In this document: in pieces, positions 24,529 through 34,125 of the stretch | Layout: every line of letters starts with the position of its first letter | How positions within the stretch are numbered: position 1 is the first letter of the stretch | From: Phycisphaerales bacterium | GTDB taxonomy: Bacteria > Planctomycetota > Phycisphaerae > Sedimentisphaerales > Anaerobacaceae | Direction: 5' to 3' | Length of the DNA stretch: 64,000 bases | NCBI GenBank assembly: GCA_030602885.1 | Contig: JAUVYV010000002.1 | Location: 62,001-126,000 of the forward strand | Position numbers and translations under genes: made by a program | Notes under the pieces: generated by a model | Seen by the model: only the letters and a program-made list of their open reading frames with translations | Database searches by the model: none | What the model was told of the DNA's origin: nothing

Positions 24529-24822
24529 TCAGTTCACTTGTGCGCCACACTTGCGGCAGAAACGGACTTTAGGAGCGTTGACGATGGCCTGAAACAGAGT
24601 CCAAACAACTCCAAGGCCAACTCCAAATTTGACTGAACTCCAACGTATCCATCCTAAGTACGCGACTAAACTGGCGATCAATCCGAAACCAACGGCTATG
24701 GCGATACCTACGAGAAGCATTGTGAGAATGAATCGCAGCCCAGCACCGCGTATGTCCGTCGAGCCACATTTGGGACAATGCGGTGAAGTCGTGTTGCTAT
24801 CCTTTTTTTCCTCCGTAGCCAT
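24529..24822 (-). CDS. Zinc-ribbon membrane protein of unknown function
   Basis: About 97 residues from ATG 24822, preferred because GGAGG lies eight bases upstream; an earlier ATG (24837) overlaps the stop of the preceding gene as TAATG. A CPKC knuckle near the N-terminus and a CRKC knuckle at the C-terminus would together bind one zinc, bringing the two ends of the protein side by side. Two hydrophobic segments lie between them (about 25-53 and 60-82). It is coupled to the larger TPR membrane protein upstream, so the two probably act together. Function unknown. Confidence 0.72.
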   Translation of the reverse strand: MATEEKKDSNTTSPHCPKCGSTDIRGAGLRFILTMLLVGIAIAVGFGLIASLVAYLGWIRWSSVKFGVGLGVVWTLFQAIVNAPKVRFCRKCGAQVN

Positions 24823-24836
24823 GTTTTGTTCCTCCA

Positions 24837-26732
24837 TTAGTCCTTTGATTTGATCTTAACAGACTGCACGACCTTTTCTCTGTCCTTGGCTCCAGATTGC
24901 ATATGACTTCTGTTCTTGTAGATGAACATTAATGTGTAGACGTATCCTTCGTTGAGAAACTCGAGTGCTACCGCCACTTCACCGTTTGCTTTCTCTCCGT
25001 ATTCAGACAGAGCCTGAACATTCCCGGATAACTGGGTCTTATCGACTGTGAATTTCGTGTACTGATATCCCATTACGTTAACTCCACCTTTGTTGATTTC
25101 GTCGGCGAGCGAGCTCTTCTCTTCATACAATGCGTCGATCGATGTGTCCCTCTTTGTTCTTGCCACCTGGATCATTGTGCTCATGTCCGCCGACATCATG
25201 ATAGTGAGGATTTCCACACCCGAAGGCCTCAGCATCTCTCGAACTTTCTCGACATCAAATTTCGTCTTGTCCGGGGTCGTCAACGCCGAGGGGTAGTCGA
25301 AGACGATACTATCACGCGCAAAGTGCCTGTCGGGTTGTTGCTCGCTTGCGTTGCTTCCGGTGCTGGATTGCCTCTGAGATAGTGTGTGGTAGTATCGGTA
25401 GGATGCGATGGAAAAGAAAATGCTCAATGCCAAAACGATGGGATAGGCAAGTGCCGTCATCTTCAAGCGGCGTCTCCAGCAAGTTGGCCTGTTAGTCCCG
25501 AACAAGGCGTCATATGACCCTTTCCACAGAACAGCGGTAATCCCCGTTCCCATCGCCCCAAGAAATGAAGCCAAAGTGATTATGATGCCAAGAAAGGCAA
25601 AGTCGTCCAAGCCGCACCAAAACAGCACATTGATTGCTACCACACCAACAATTACAATGATCCCGCAGATGGCAAAGGCAGTCGCAGGAACGTGTACTGC
25701 TCGGTCAAAAACGGTGTGCACCATTTGCCAACCAGGGTCGGACACACCCCCAGGAATGGCATCCAGAACCTGTTGGACTTCTTTCTTCGGCATGTTCTGA
25801 AAGACGCCCTGCTTCAAATATTCGCGCCACTTACGTTCGGGCAGGAGGCGCAGAGCAGAGAGGGTGGCAGTGGGTGACCCTATAATATAGTCCTTCAACT
25901 TGCCTTGAGTGAAGGCTTCCGTGACACTCTCTGACGTAAGTGATGTCGTCGCAACTTCGCGCATTGTTTGGAGGCGATGGATTGACTTCTTGGCCAATTC
26001 TTGGAATCTCGGCTCACCTCCAAGTTCTTGGACATGTTGCCATGAGGAGATAGCACGCTCGTTAAAGTGGCGCTTTTCCAACGCTTGGGCTTGAAGCATG
26101 GCGTATTGAACATCGGTGGGATTTTGCGTGATCAGAATCTCGATAGCCGCAAGTGCTTCATCATAGGCACCTGCTTGGAAAAGGCAGGAAGCTATCTCGA
26201 ATTTCAGGTCATCGCTTGGATCGTAGATTTCAATGAGGTTGCGATAACATCTTATGGCTGAGTCAAGATGCTCGGATCGAGCGTCTTCAATCCCGCTCAG
26301 TAGTTCATGAGATAGGCCTTTCGCCAATACGATTGAGGGTGGGGCCGAGTTTATATCTATTCGCGATAATTGCCTTGCCGCTGTGTTGATTGGGTTCCGA
26401 ACGCTATCTGGTTTGCCCATTCCAGTGACGAGAATATAAAGCCAGTCACCGGGAAGGAAGAGAGCACGTCCAATTGCCCGAGCGCCATACGCTAACAACA
26501 CACCTATACCCGCAATCACTCCAGCCAATACACACCCGACAAAAGTACGGTTGAGCATGTTGGCTGATTCGGTCAAGTCCGCACGCATAAAGGGCACAAC
26601 AGTTATGATCAAGCCGAAGGCCGCAAAGGCAAAGAGCAGGCCAGACAGTCCCATGATCACCCAGTAGACACCTCGGATTGTTGGCCGTTGGGGAACTTCC
26701 TTACAAAGTGAAAGCAGCTTCTCGATTGACAT
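24837..26732 (-). CDS. Large membrane protein with TPR region and extracytoplasmic C-terminal domain
   Basis: 631 residues. Two N-terminal membrane helices (about 22-48 and 65-88), a helical-repeat region (about 130-260; SAIRCYRNLIEIYDPSDDLK and EIASCLFQAGAYDEALAAIE are clear TPR helices), further hydrophobic segments about 345-375, 380-405 and 425-450, then a C-terminal domain (about 485-631) resembling PsbP/DcrB-like lipoprotein folds (SIVFDYPSALTTPD). No named family. Start follows AAGGAGGACAAAAC, almost the same leader as the downstream zinc-ribbon gene, and a palindrome lies 51 bp upstream. The pair forms a two-gene operon. Confidence 0.72.
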   Translation of the reverse strand: MSIEKLLSLCKEVPQRPTIRGVYWVIMGLSGLLFAFAAFGLIITVVPFMRADLTESANMLNRTFVGCVLAGVIAGIGVLLAYGARAIGRALFLPGDWLYILVTGMGKPDSVRNPINTAARQLSRIDINSAPPSIVLAKGLSHELLSGIEDARSEHLDSAIRCYRNLIEIYDPSDDLKFEIASCLFQAGAYDEALAAIEILITQNPTDVQYAMLQAQALEKRHFNERAISSWQHVQELGGEPRFQELAKKSIHRLQTMREVATTSLTSESVTEAFTQGKLKDYIIGSPTATLSALRLLPERKWREYLKQGVFQNMPKKEVQQVLDAIPGGVSDPGWQMVHTVFDRAVHVPATAFAICGIIVIVGVVAINVLFWCGLDDFAFLGIIITLASFLGAMGTGITAVLWKGSYDALFGTNRPTCWRRRLKMTALAYPIVLALSIFFSIASYRYYHTLSQRQSSTGSNASEQQPDRHFARDSIVFDYPSALTTPDKTKFDVEKVREMLRPSGVEILTIMMSADMSTMIQVARTKRDTSIDALYEEKSSLADEINKGGVNVMGYQYTKFTVDKTQLSGNVQALSEYGEKANGEVAVALEFLNEGYVYTLMFIYKNRSHMQSGAKDREKVVQSVKIKSKD

Positions 26733-27235
26733 GTTTTGTCCTCCTTATATCGTGAATTCTTGCCCAACATTGTTTAGATTGATCCGCATAAGATGCGGAA
26801 CTTTGATTTCCTATCCATATAAAACGCTACTTCTTTGCCTAAAAACCTCATTTTTTCGTCTAACATCCTTGAAATAAACAGCTTATATCATTTTCTTCAA
26901 TCGTTATGAGCGTTTTGCTAATTTACTTTGCGACAGGTAAAGCTTCATCTGCGACATATCACACTTACTTTGTCATAGCTAAAGCCTACTATAAGCTCTA
27001 TTCTAACAAATTATATTTCCTTTGCACCGCTTTATCTGGGAAATCCGGTTTTAGTTCTTCAACGCTTCTTACTACAAAGACATGCTGGTTATTGACAAAG
27101 CGGCGGTTGTATTATACCAAAAGAGGTTAGGAATCACGGGCAGGATGCCCGTGCTACAAACAGGGTAAAATCACGGGCAGTCCACAGGACGCCTCACGGC
27201 GGATGCCCGTGCCACCTGGGGAAGGAAGGCAGGAT
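26733..27235. other. AT-rich divergent gap with promoter-type sequence and hairpin repeats
   Basis: It separates two divergent genes. The left 400 bp are A/T-rich and probably carry the promoters. A short open frame at 26906-27130 has no family resemblance. The right end holds hairpins of the CACGGGCA-GGA-TGCCCGTG type (27135-27153, with a second, longer-looped pair at 27172-27211), a dispersed repeat style. Confidence 0.6.
26783..26799. promoter_or_regulatory. Palindrome TCCGCAT-AAG-ATGCGGA upstream of the membrane/TPR operon
   Basis: A 7-bp perfect dyad with a three-base centre, about 51 bp before the start of the leftward operon. It may be a repressor site or a small RNA hairpin in the leader. 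No matching regulator is nearby. Confidence 0.35.
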
Positions 27236-29266
27236 ATGAAGAGAAAAGGTGTCTTGTCATTGTTGTTGTGTGGTGTGATATTGGGGGGAGGTGTTTTTGC
27301 GGCGGATGGGGAGATTAAGAGTGAGAGGCAAATAGTTTTAGATGCGATGGGGGAGCGGGCCGACGACCCGTGGCCTCGCGGGGACGGTCATGTTGTATTG
27401 GCCGAGCCGGGTAGTCCGAGGACACAAAAGGCATATCATGAGCCGGGGGGTAGTTTCAGTCCTTCGGTGGGGAGTTTCGGGGTATCGTTCTGGGTGGTTG
27501 ACAAAGACGGCGAGATAGTAACGACGAGTGACGGGATACCGCTGGATAAAATAGAGCAGCGATATGACTGGAGGGACGGGGAGGCAATTGCGGGGATTCT
27601 TACCAAGACGGCTTATTACGAAAGCCGGTGGTCTTATGTCAGTGAAGGGCGGTGGCAGCTCGATTTAAGAGTCGCGAATAGTTCCGACTATACGGTCGAT
27701 GTTGTTATACGGAGCGTAGGGCCTGCGGGCGGGCCGATTGAAATGACGGACTGGGATGGGGAGCGGCTATTAGTGAACCACCGATGGGTCATCAATGTTG
27801 AACCTGAGGCCAAAGGGGTTTACTCAGGGGTTGAAGGTAAGCGCGGCTGGCTGAGTGCCAAGTCCATTCGGAAGAGGTGCCGAAGTGAATCGGGATGGTG
27901 TTATGCGCGAATTGAAGCTGGTGACACAGGCAAGTTGAAGCTGAGGATACGAGATACGCAGCCGCAGTTTAAGAGCCCGTTAGCGTATTCGGGGACACGG
28001 TCAACTGTTTCGTGCGATTTGCCGGATGAGCGGTTCGAGGCGTCGCTGCAGGCGCAGGTGGCTAATCTGATGATGGCGTATATGGGTCGGCAGACGTGCC
28101 CGGGTGAGCCGACGAATTATCCGTTGGCGTGGGAGCGTGACGGTGCGTATTCGGTAATGGCGATGGGGCGATGCGGGCAGTTGGGGACGGCGAGGGACCT
28201 ATCGGTTTATTTTGCCGAGAATGATTTCTTTGGCGGGTTCGGGGCAGAGGGAGATGCGCCGGGTTCGCAGATTAGTGTTTTGGTGGAGGTTGCGTCGCTC
28301 TTGAACGATGTGGAATACAACCGTTGGATATGGCCTCACGTTGAGAGGAAGGTCGGGACAATTCTGGCGATGCTCAATGCGAAGGGGCCGATTGCGAGGG
28401 AATGGGTTGGTCCGGTACTGGCTAATGCCGCCGATGCGCAGATTATATGCAAGGCGGCTCGGAACGGTCTGATTTATGGTTCGATGGACCATCATTTTCC
28501 GATTCTATACATCAATGCGGTTTCGTATCGGGGCCTGATGCAGGCAGCGAAATTAGCGGATTGGTTAGGCAAGAGAGAGCAGGCGAAGAGCTATCGGGAT
28601 GTTGCGTCGAAGATTCGCGAGGCGTGGCTGAAGGGTTTTGAGACGAGTGAGGCGGAGAACGAGAGGACTTATATGTCGGGGATTTGGCCGAGCTGGATAG
28701 TGAAGCCGGATTTCGAGCCGTATATCGAAGCGATGAGGAAACGCAACTTCGGAAAAAGTGCAACGCTTTCGGAGCGGCCGCTCTGGACTTACTTTATAGT
28801 GGCTGAGGCGCATCAATGGCTGTTTATTGGCAGGACGGAGCCAATCTGGCGGACACTTCATTACTTCTGGGACAATCAGTGTTCGCCGGGGCTTTATACG
28901 TATTGGGAGGGCAGTGGGGAAGAGAATACGTTTGGTCTGTGGCCGAACTATCGGGGATGGGTGCGGCCTCGATACGTGACGCCGCATTACTGGACGGCAT
29001 CGGAGATGCTGCTGCTGCAGTTGGATATGCTTGCTTATGTGGATGAATCGGGTGACGAGCCGGTGCTTGTGGTCGGGGGCGGTGTGCCGCCTGAATGGAC
29101 GGGACAGGCGATGAGTGTGAAGGGACTTCATACAAGTATCGGTCGGGTGGACTGGCGGTATGATGGGGACACGATGGTTGTGGATTTCTACACGCGGGGT
29201 AAATATGCGGTTCGGTGCGAGCCTGCGTTTGGGAAAGACGTGAAGAAAGAAGTAAATTATCATTGA
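27236..29266 (+). CDS. Secreted six-hairpin glycosidase-like protein
   Basis: About 676 residues from ATG 27236; the frame is open to 27203 but the signal peptide (VLSLLLCGVILGGGVFA) starts here. An N-terminal beta-rich region (about 30-285) is followed by an (alpha/alpha)6 barrel of the six-hairpin glycosidase superfamily (about 290-640). Landmarks: PTNYPLAWERDGAYSVMAMG (a probable catalytic acidic pair, Glu-Arg-Asp), GAEGDAPGSQISVLVEVASL, YGSMDHHFPILYINAVSY and TYWEGSGEENTFGLWPNYRG. The substrate is unknown; related barrels act on glucans, rhamnosides or uronates. Exported, so likely used on extracellular polysaccharide. Confidence 0.75.
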   Translation: MKRKGVLSLLLCGVILGGGVFAADGEIKSERQIVLDAMGERADDPWPRGDGHVVLAEPGSPRTQKAYHEPGGSFSPSVGSFGVSFWVVDKDGEIVTTSDGIPLDKIEQRYDWRDGEAIAGILTKTAYYESRWSYVSEGRWQLDLRVANSSDYTVDVVIRSVGPAGGPIEMTDWDGERLLVNHRWVINVEPEAKGVYSGVEGKRGWLSAKSIRKRCRSESGWCYARIEAGDTGKLKLRIRDTQPQFKSPLAYSGTRSTVSCDLPDERFEASLQAQVANLMMAYMGRQTCPGEPTNYPLAWERDGAYSVMAMGRCGQLGTARDLSVYFAENDFFGGFGAEGDAPGSQISVLVEVASLLNDVEYNRWIWPHVERKVGTILAMLNAKGPIAREWVGPVLANAADAQIICKAARNGLIYGSMDHHFPILYINAVSYRGLMQAAKLADWLGKREQAKSYRDVASKIREAWLKGFETSEAENERTYMSGIWPSWIVKPDFEPYIEAMRKRNFGKSATLSERPLWTYFIVAEAHQWLFIGRTEPIWRTLHYFWDNQCSPGLYTYWEGSGEENTFGLWPNYRGWVRPRYVTPHYWTASEMLLLQLDMLAYVDESGDEPVLVVGGGVPPEWTGQAMSVKGLHTSIGRVDWRYDGDTMVVDFYTRGKYAVRCEPAFGKDVKKEVNYH

Positions 29267-29272
29267 TGTGCA

Positions 29273-29968
29273 ATGGCAAAAAGAACAACGAAGAAGAAAA
29301 TCAGGAGGCCCCAAGTCGATAAGGGTGAGGCGGGGGAGCGGGTAAGGAAGATTTATCCGATTCTGACGAAGCTGTATCCTGGTGCGAGAGTTGCGCTTCG
29401 GTTCGGTAATCCTCTGGAATTGCTTATTGCGACGATACTGAGTGCGCAGTGCACGGATGCGCGGGTGAATATGGTGACGCCTGGTTTGTTTGCGAAATAC
29501 AAAGGCGCGAAGGGCTGGGCGAATGCGGATTTGAGTGAGATTGAGAACGATATACGAAGCACGGGTTTTTTTCGCAACAAGGCGGTGAATATCAAGGGTG
29601 CATGTCAGGCGATTATCGAGCAGTTTGACGGGAAGGTTCCCGATACGATAGAGGAATTAGTGAAGCTGCCGGGGGTTGGACGGAAGACGGCGAACTGCGT
29701 GCTGGCAAATGCGTTTGGCAAGCCGGGGTTGATGTGTGATACGCATGTAATTCGGCTTAGTCGGCGGCTGGGATTGAGCGGCAATACGCATGATGCGGTA
29801 AAGCTTGAGTTCGATTTGGCCGAAATAGTACCTGAGAAGAACTGGACGGTTTTCAGTCATGTGCTTATCCTGCACGGTCGGAATATTTGCAGGGCGCGCA
29901 AGCCGGACTGTGAAAACTGCGCGATATCGAAATACTGCCCCTCGGCGCACAAGCCGGAATTATGGTAG
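29273..29968 (+). CDS. nth: Endonuclease III
   Basis: DNA glycosylase/AP lyase that removes oxidised pyrimidines in base-excision repair. 231 residues with a basic N-terminal extension (KKKIRRPQ). The helix-hairpin-helix LPGVGRKTANCV contains the catalytic Lys, and the Asp is in CDTHVIRLSRRLGLS. The [4Fe-4S] cluster ligands follow the standard C-x6-C-x2-C-x5-C spacing (CRARKPDCENCAISKYC). It begins six bases after the preceding glycosidase-like gene, so both may be on one transcript. Confidence 0.96.
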   Translation: MAKRTTKKKIRRPQVDKGEAGERVRKIYPILTKLYPGARVALRFGNPLELLIATILSAQCTDARVNMVTPGLFAKYKGAKGWANADLSEIENDIRSTGFFRNKAVNIKGACQAIIEQFDGKVPDTIEELVKLPGVGRKTANCVLANAFGKPGLMCDTHVIRLSRRLGLSGNTHDAVKLEFDLAEIVPEKNWTVFSHVLILHGRNICRARKPDCENCAISKYCPSAHKPELW

Positions 29969-30007
29969 GATGCACGCCCGAATTGTTTTTGAAGGAGAAT
30001 TTTGTTG

Positions 30008-30694
30008 ATGGATATGACGAGTCATTCCGTTGAGGATTTGTGGCGTATATTTCGGATAATGGCAGAGTTTGTCGAGGGTTATCAGGAGCTTTCGACGGTG
30101 GGGCCTGCGGTTTCGTTTTTTGGGTCAGCTCGGACGAAGCGAAGTGACAAATATTATAAGCTTGCGCAGGAAACGGCCCGTGATGTAGTGAAGGCGGGCT
30201 TTGCGGTAATCACGGGTGGCGGCGGCGGGATAATGGAGGCGGCGAACAAGGGTGCGGCAGCGGCGGGCGGCAAGAGTATCGGTTTGAATATTGACCTTCC
30301 GCTGGAGCAGGTTCCGAACGACTATCAGAATGAATCGCTGAGTTTTCGGTACTTTTTCATTCGGAAGGTGATGTTTTTAAAGTACGCACACGGGTTTGTT
30401 GTTTTCCCGGGCGGGTACGGGACGATGGACGAGTTTTTCGAGTCGCTGGTTTTGATACAGACACTGAAGCAGGCATCGTTTCCGGTGATATTGATGTGCA
30501 GTGGGTACTGGGAGGGGCTGATTGGGTGGATGAAGGAGAAGATGCTGAAAGAGCACGGGAATATATCGGCGAAGGACCTTGATGTTTTTTCGGTGGTGGA
30601 TGAGCCGGAAGAGGCGGTGAAGATACTCGTTAAGTTCAGGGAGAGCGAGGGCCAGGCGGGTCTGCAGTTGCCGGGGGGAATGAGAAAAGAGTAG
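30008..30694 (+). CDS. LOG-family nucleotide-binding protein (TIGR00730)
   Basis: 228 residues from ATG 30008; AAGGAG at 29992 also allows a TTG start at 30002. The Rossmann-like lysine-decarboxylase-fold family has two signature motifs, both present: GGGGGIMEAANKGA and PGGYGTMDEFFE (Arg/Glu catalytic pair). Members typically hydrolyse nucleoside 5'-monophosphates to base and ribose phosphate, the best-known ones activating cytokinins; the natural bacterial substrate is often unclear. It follows nth by 39 bp in the same direction. Confidence 0.88.
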   Translation: MDMTSHSVEDLWRIFRIMAEFVEGYQELSTVGPAVSFFGSARTKRSDKYYKLAQETARDVVKAGFAVITGGGGGIMEAANKGAAAAGGKSIGLNIDLPLEQVPNDYQNESLSFRYFFIRKVMFLKYAHGFVVFPGGYGTMDEFFESLVLIQTLKQASFPVILMCSGYWEGLIGWMKEKMLKEHGNISAKDLDVFSVVDEPEEAVKILVKFRESEGQAGLQLPGGMRKE

Positions 30695-30740
30695 TCACAT
30701 CAAAAATCAAAGAGCAAATATCAGGACTACATATCAAAAC

Positions 30741-32576
30741 TCAAAGCTCTAAGACCGGGGGGTTATTTTTACTTTCGGCTGTTGCCATTGCATCGGTGAA
30801 GTGTTTTAGCAAGTATTGTTTTCGCGGGGTGGCGAGGTGGTCCCAGGGGAGGGTGTCATCGGGTTCGATTTTTTTTTGTGCCTGGGTTTCGAGGTTCATA
30901 CCGCATTTTTCAAAGGCGTCCTGCCATATTGAATAGTCGAATGATTCGGACCAGAGGTCGAATTTTGCACCGTTTTTGAAGGCGGTTTCGACGACGGGTG
31001 CGAGTCGTCTGTCGCCGCGGCCTATAGCTGATTCGAGAAGTGACTGATTGATGTCGTGGAATTTGAAGTGGAGGTATCGTGCACGGAGTTTTCTTTTTTC
31101 GTTGAGGATGAGCTGTTTTGCGTTTTCGAAGTAGTCCTTCGGCCTTTGGGCAAGGAAGGCGAAGGGGGTATGGGGTTTTGGGACGAGCCAGGAGACGGTG
31201 ATGTTGATCTGGGCTGTTTTTCGGTCGATGGTTTTTCGCAGTTTTGCAAGACTGTCGGAAAGGGTAACGATTCGGATTATGTCTTCGGGTGTTTCGCCGG
31301 GATGGCCGACCATGAAGTAGAGTTTTAGTTTTTGGTAGCCGGCTTTGTAGGCGGCTTCGACGGCGGTGAAGAGGTCTTCGTCTTTGATGGGTTTGTTTAT
31401 GATTTGTCTTAGTTTTTCGGTGGCGGCTTCGACGGCGATGGTCAGGCCACTCTTTCGGACGGAGGTGACGAGTTTGGGCAGGAGCTTTAACTGGCGGTCA
31501 ACGCGTAAGCTTGGGAGAGAGATGCCGACGTGCTTGTCTTTGAAGTAGTCGTGGAGCTTGTCGATGAGGTCTTCGAGGTCCGGGTAGTCGGCGGTTGATA
31601 AGCTGAGAAGACTTACGGTGTCGAAGCCGGTGTTGTGGTATTGGGTTTTTGCGATATCGAGGATTCTGTCGATGCTGCGGTATCTTATTGGTCTTCTGCA
31701 GAAAGAGGCCTGGCAGAATCGGCATCGGCCCGGGCAGCCGCGCATAATTTCGACGGAGACGCGTTCGTGGACGGCCTGGGTGAAGGGGACAATAGGCGCG
31801 GCGGGGACGGGGACGGTATCGAGACAATCGACGACGGCGTTTTTGAATTCGGTGCGGAGGCCGGGGACGGCGGGGGTGAAGGATTTGATTTTGTCGCCGT
31901 CGTATTTGAAGTCGTAGAATTGGGGGACGTAGGCCCAGTCGAATTGTCGTGCGGCTTTCAGGAGGATGTCTTTCCCTGAGGTGCTGTTTTTCTTTTCGGC
32001 GACGATAAGTTGAGCGAGCTGGACGACGGCGTATTCGGCTTCGCCGAGGATAAAGAGGTCGATGAACGGGGCGAGTGGTTCGCAGCAGTTGGCCATGCCG
32101 CCGCCTGCGATTATCAGGGGGTCATCTTCGGTTCTGTCGGAGCTTCGGATTTGCAGGCCCGCAAGGTCGAGAATGTTGAGCACGTTGGTGTAACAGAGCT
32201 CGGTAGTGAGACTGAAGCCGATGACATCAAAATTGCGCAATGCCGCTTTCGATTCGAGGGTAAAGAGTGGAATCTGTTTTTGGCGTAACACCTGTTCGGC
32301 ATCGAGCAAAGGTGAGAAAACACGTTCTGCGGCGACATTGGGGAGCTTGTTCAGGCAATCGTAAATGATGGCGAGGCCTGTGTGGGACATTGCGACTTCA
32401 TAGGTATCGGGGAAGCAGAGGGCGACGGTGAGGTCGCAGGCGGCGAGGTCTTTTTTGATCTGGTTGATTTCGCCGCCGATATATCGGCTGGGTCTGCGGA
32501 CGAACGGCAGGAATTCTCTATCCACTCGCCGGGTCAATATTGTCACTTGTTTTTTATTCACGGGGTCATTATACAT
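30741..32576 (-). CDS. B12-binding radical SAM protein (TIGR03960-type)
   Basis: 611 residues from ATG 32574-32576. The frame is open further, but that part overlaps the divergent apbE gene and is proline/serine-rich shadow sequence. N-terminal cobalamin-binding-like Rossmann domain (about 40-190: LTVALCFPDTYEVAMSHTGL, NVIGFSLTTELCYTN-type text), then radical SAM with the cluster motif CPGRCRFC and the companion HVGISLPSLRVD and VGHPGETPEDI. These proteins are usually paired with a DUF2344 protein and ribonuclease G, but neither is seen here. The reaction is unknown. A 62-bp divergent promoter region separates it from apbE. Confidence 0.88.
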   Translation of the reverse strand: MYNDPVNKKQVTILTRRVDREFLPFVRRPSRYIGGEINQIKKDLAACDLTVALCFPDTYEVAMSHTGLAIIYDCLNKLPNVAAERVFSPLLDAEQVLRQKQIPLFTLESKAALRNFDVIGFSLTTELCYTNVLNILDLAGLQIRSSDRTEDDPLIIAGGGMANCCEPLAPFIDLFILGEAEYAVVQLAQLIVAEKKNSTSGKDILLKAARQFDWAYVPQFYDFKYDGDKIKSFTPAVPGLRTEFKNAVVDCLDTVPVPAAPIVPFTQAVHERVSVEIMRGCPGRCRFCQASFCRRPIRYRSIDRILDIAKTQYHNTGFDTVSLLSLSTADYPDLEDLIDKLHDYFKDKHVGISLPSLRVDRQLKLLPKLVTSVRKSGLTIAVEAATEKLRQIINKPIKDEDLFTAVEAAYKAGYQKLKLYFMVGHPGETPEDIIRIVTLSDSLAKLRKTIDRKTAQINITVSWLVPKPHTPFAFLAQRPKDYFENAKQLILNEKRKLRARYLHFKFHDINQSLLESAIGRGDRRLAPVVETAFKNGAKFDLWSESFDYSIWQDAFEKCGMNLETQAQKKIEPDDTLPWDHLATPRKQYLLKHFTDAMATAESKNNPPVLEL

Positions 32577-32638
32577 TATAATCACTGTACGACGTAGTTC
32601 GTTTCGTGACGAGAAGAGGGCGCTGAGCGAAGAAACGA

Positions 32639-33733
32639 ATGGATAAGAAGCAAATTGAGAATCGACTTGGGAGCATAAAGCGGATTGTTCCGGCAATCTG
32701 TATAGCCGGCATAGTGTACTTCGTCGCCAGGAGTATCGAGCCGAAGCGGGTCGAGATTGACGGCGGGTATCGGGTGGTGATGGGGACATTTGCGCGGGTG
32801 GTGGCGGTTGCGGGGAACGGGAGGACGGCGAGGAGGTGTATCGAGGCGGGGTTTGGGGAGCTTGAGTGGATTGATGATTTGATGAGCGATTACAAGGATG
32901 ATTCGGAATTGAGCAGGGTGAATCGCCAGGCATACGAGCAGGCGGTGCCGGTCAGCAGCGAGCTGTTTGAGGTTCTTGAGAGAAGTTTAGATTTCAGCAG
33001 GGAGACGGAGGGTGCATTTGATATTACGGTTGGGCCTTTGGTTGATTTATGGCGGGCGGCGGGAGAGCGAGGAGAGGCGCCGAGCGAGGGGGAAAAAGCG
33101 GAGGCGGAGGCGAGAGTTGGGTACGAGAAGCTGATATTGGATGCGAATGCTTTGACTGTTAGATTCAAGGTGGAGGAGATGCGGATTGACTTGGGTGGGA
33201 TTGCGAAAGGGTATGCGATTGACCGGGCGGTGGAGGCGATGCGAGCACAGGGTGCGAGCGGGGGGATGGTGGATGTGGGCGGTGACATGCGGTTCTTCGG
33301 TCGGCCTACAGAGAAAGAAGAGTGGATGATTGGTCTGCAGGACCCGAGCAAGGCGGGGGAAGATACGACGGGTGAGATGACCGAGATTGGCGGCGCAGGG
33401 GTGAGGGCCGGGGCGCCGTTGATGGTTTTGAAATTGGGCGATTCGGCGGTTGCGACGAGCGGGGACTATCGGCGGTTTGTTCGAGTAGGCGGCAAGCGGT
33501 ACGGCCATATTATTGATACGAAGAAGGGGCAGGGCGCCGATAAGTTGAGCAGTGTGACTATCATCGCCCCGACTGCAATGGAGGCGGACGCTTTGGCGAC
33601 GGCGGTGAGTGTGTTAGGGGCGGAAAAGGGACTGGCGCTTATAGAGAAAAAGGAAGGTGTAGAGGCGATATTGATTTCGGCAGAAGGGAAGGTCGAGAAT
33701 AGCAGCGGGGCAGTGGGGTATATAGAGGATTGA
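32639..33733 (+). CDS. apbE: FAD:protein FMN transferase ApbE
   Basis: Attaches FMN through a phosphoester bond to threonine in target flavoproteins, using FAD, on the outer side of the membrane. 364 residues with an N-terminal membrane anchor (IVPAICIAGIVYFVARSI). Landmarks: GAFDITVGPLVDLW, RIDLGGIAKGYAIDRAVE, MVDVGGDMRFFG and AVATSGDYRRF, followed by YGHIIDTKKG, all typical of the family. The obvious targets are RnfG and RnfD, encoded 3-5 kb away, whose FMN-threonine motifs are both recognisable. The ATG at 32639 has only a weak purine-rich leader. Confidence 0.94.
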   Translation: MDKKQIENRLGSIKRIVPAICIAGIVYFVARSIEPKRVEIDGGYRVVMGTFARVVAVAGNGRTARRCIEAGFGELEWIDDLMSDYKDDSELSRVNRQAYEQAVPVSSELFEVLERSLDFSRETEGAFDITVGPLVDLWRAAGERGEAPSEGEKAEAEARVGYEKLILDANALTVRFKVEEMRIDLGGIAKGYAIDRAVEAMRAQGASGGMVDVGGDMRFFGRPTEKEEWMIGLQDPSKAGEDTTGEMTEIGGAGVRAGAPLMVLKLGDSAVATSGDYRRFVRVGGKRYGHIIDTKKGQGADKLSSVTIIAPTAMEADALATAVSVLGAEKGLALIEKKEGVEAILISAEGKVENSSGAVGYIED

Positions 33734-33792
33734 TCAGCGTATAATCTTATTGACTTGAACCGGTGCGTATGTGTTTGTAGAATGAGTGTTGT

Positions 33793-34125
33793 ATGATACG
33801 CGGCGAAGGCAAAAATCAGGAGAGGAATGGTCGGGCGAGAAAGCTGGAGGAGATTATCGCTGTCATTCGGGCGCATCAAGGCCAGATAAAGCAGTTCGGA
33901 GTGAAGCGGCTTGGGATTTTCGGGTCTTTGGTGAGAGGTGAATATCGAGGGTCGAGCGATGTTGATATCCTGGTGGAATTTTCGGGCAAGGTGGATTTGC
34001 TGGATTTTGTTGCGTTTGAGAGATACCTGTCTGAGAAGACGGGAGCGAATATCGATTTGGTATCCGCCAAGGCGCTTAGGACGGAGTTTAGAAGCGGGAT
34101 ATTAGACGAGGTTGTCTACATATGA
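33793..34125 (+). CDS. mntA: MNT-domain nucleotidyltransferase antitoxin (MntA type)
   Basis: 110 residues. The minimal nucleotidyltransferase signature GSLVRGEYRGSSDVD matches the GSX10DXD pattern exactly, with the third acidic residue likely at NIDLV. In characterised pairs this protein AMP-modifies the HEPN toxin to silence it. The stop overlaps the toxin start as ATGA (34122-34125), so the two are coupled. The N-terminal 12 residues before RKLEEI are basic and may not be essential. Confidence 0.9.
   Translation: MIRGEGKNQERNGRARKLEEIIAVIRAHQGQIKQFGVKRLGIFGSLVRGEYRGSSDVDILVEFSGKVDLLDFVAFERYLSEKTGANIDLVSAKALRTEFRSGILDEVVYI

Noticed and set aside
26906-27130. 74-residue frame in the AT-rich divergent gap
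   Set aside because: No ribosome site, no recognisable domain, and it lies where promoters for two divergent genes are expected.
32577-32933. N-terminal extension of the radical SAM frame (119 residues)
   Set aside because: It lies inside the divergent apbE gene, is serine/proline/arginine-rich shadow sequence, and the protein family begins at the ATG at 32576.
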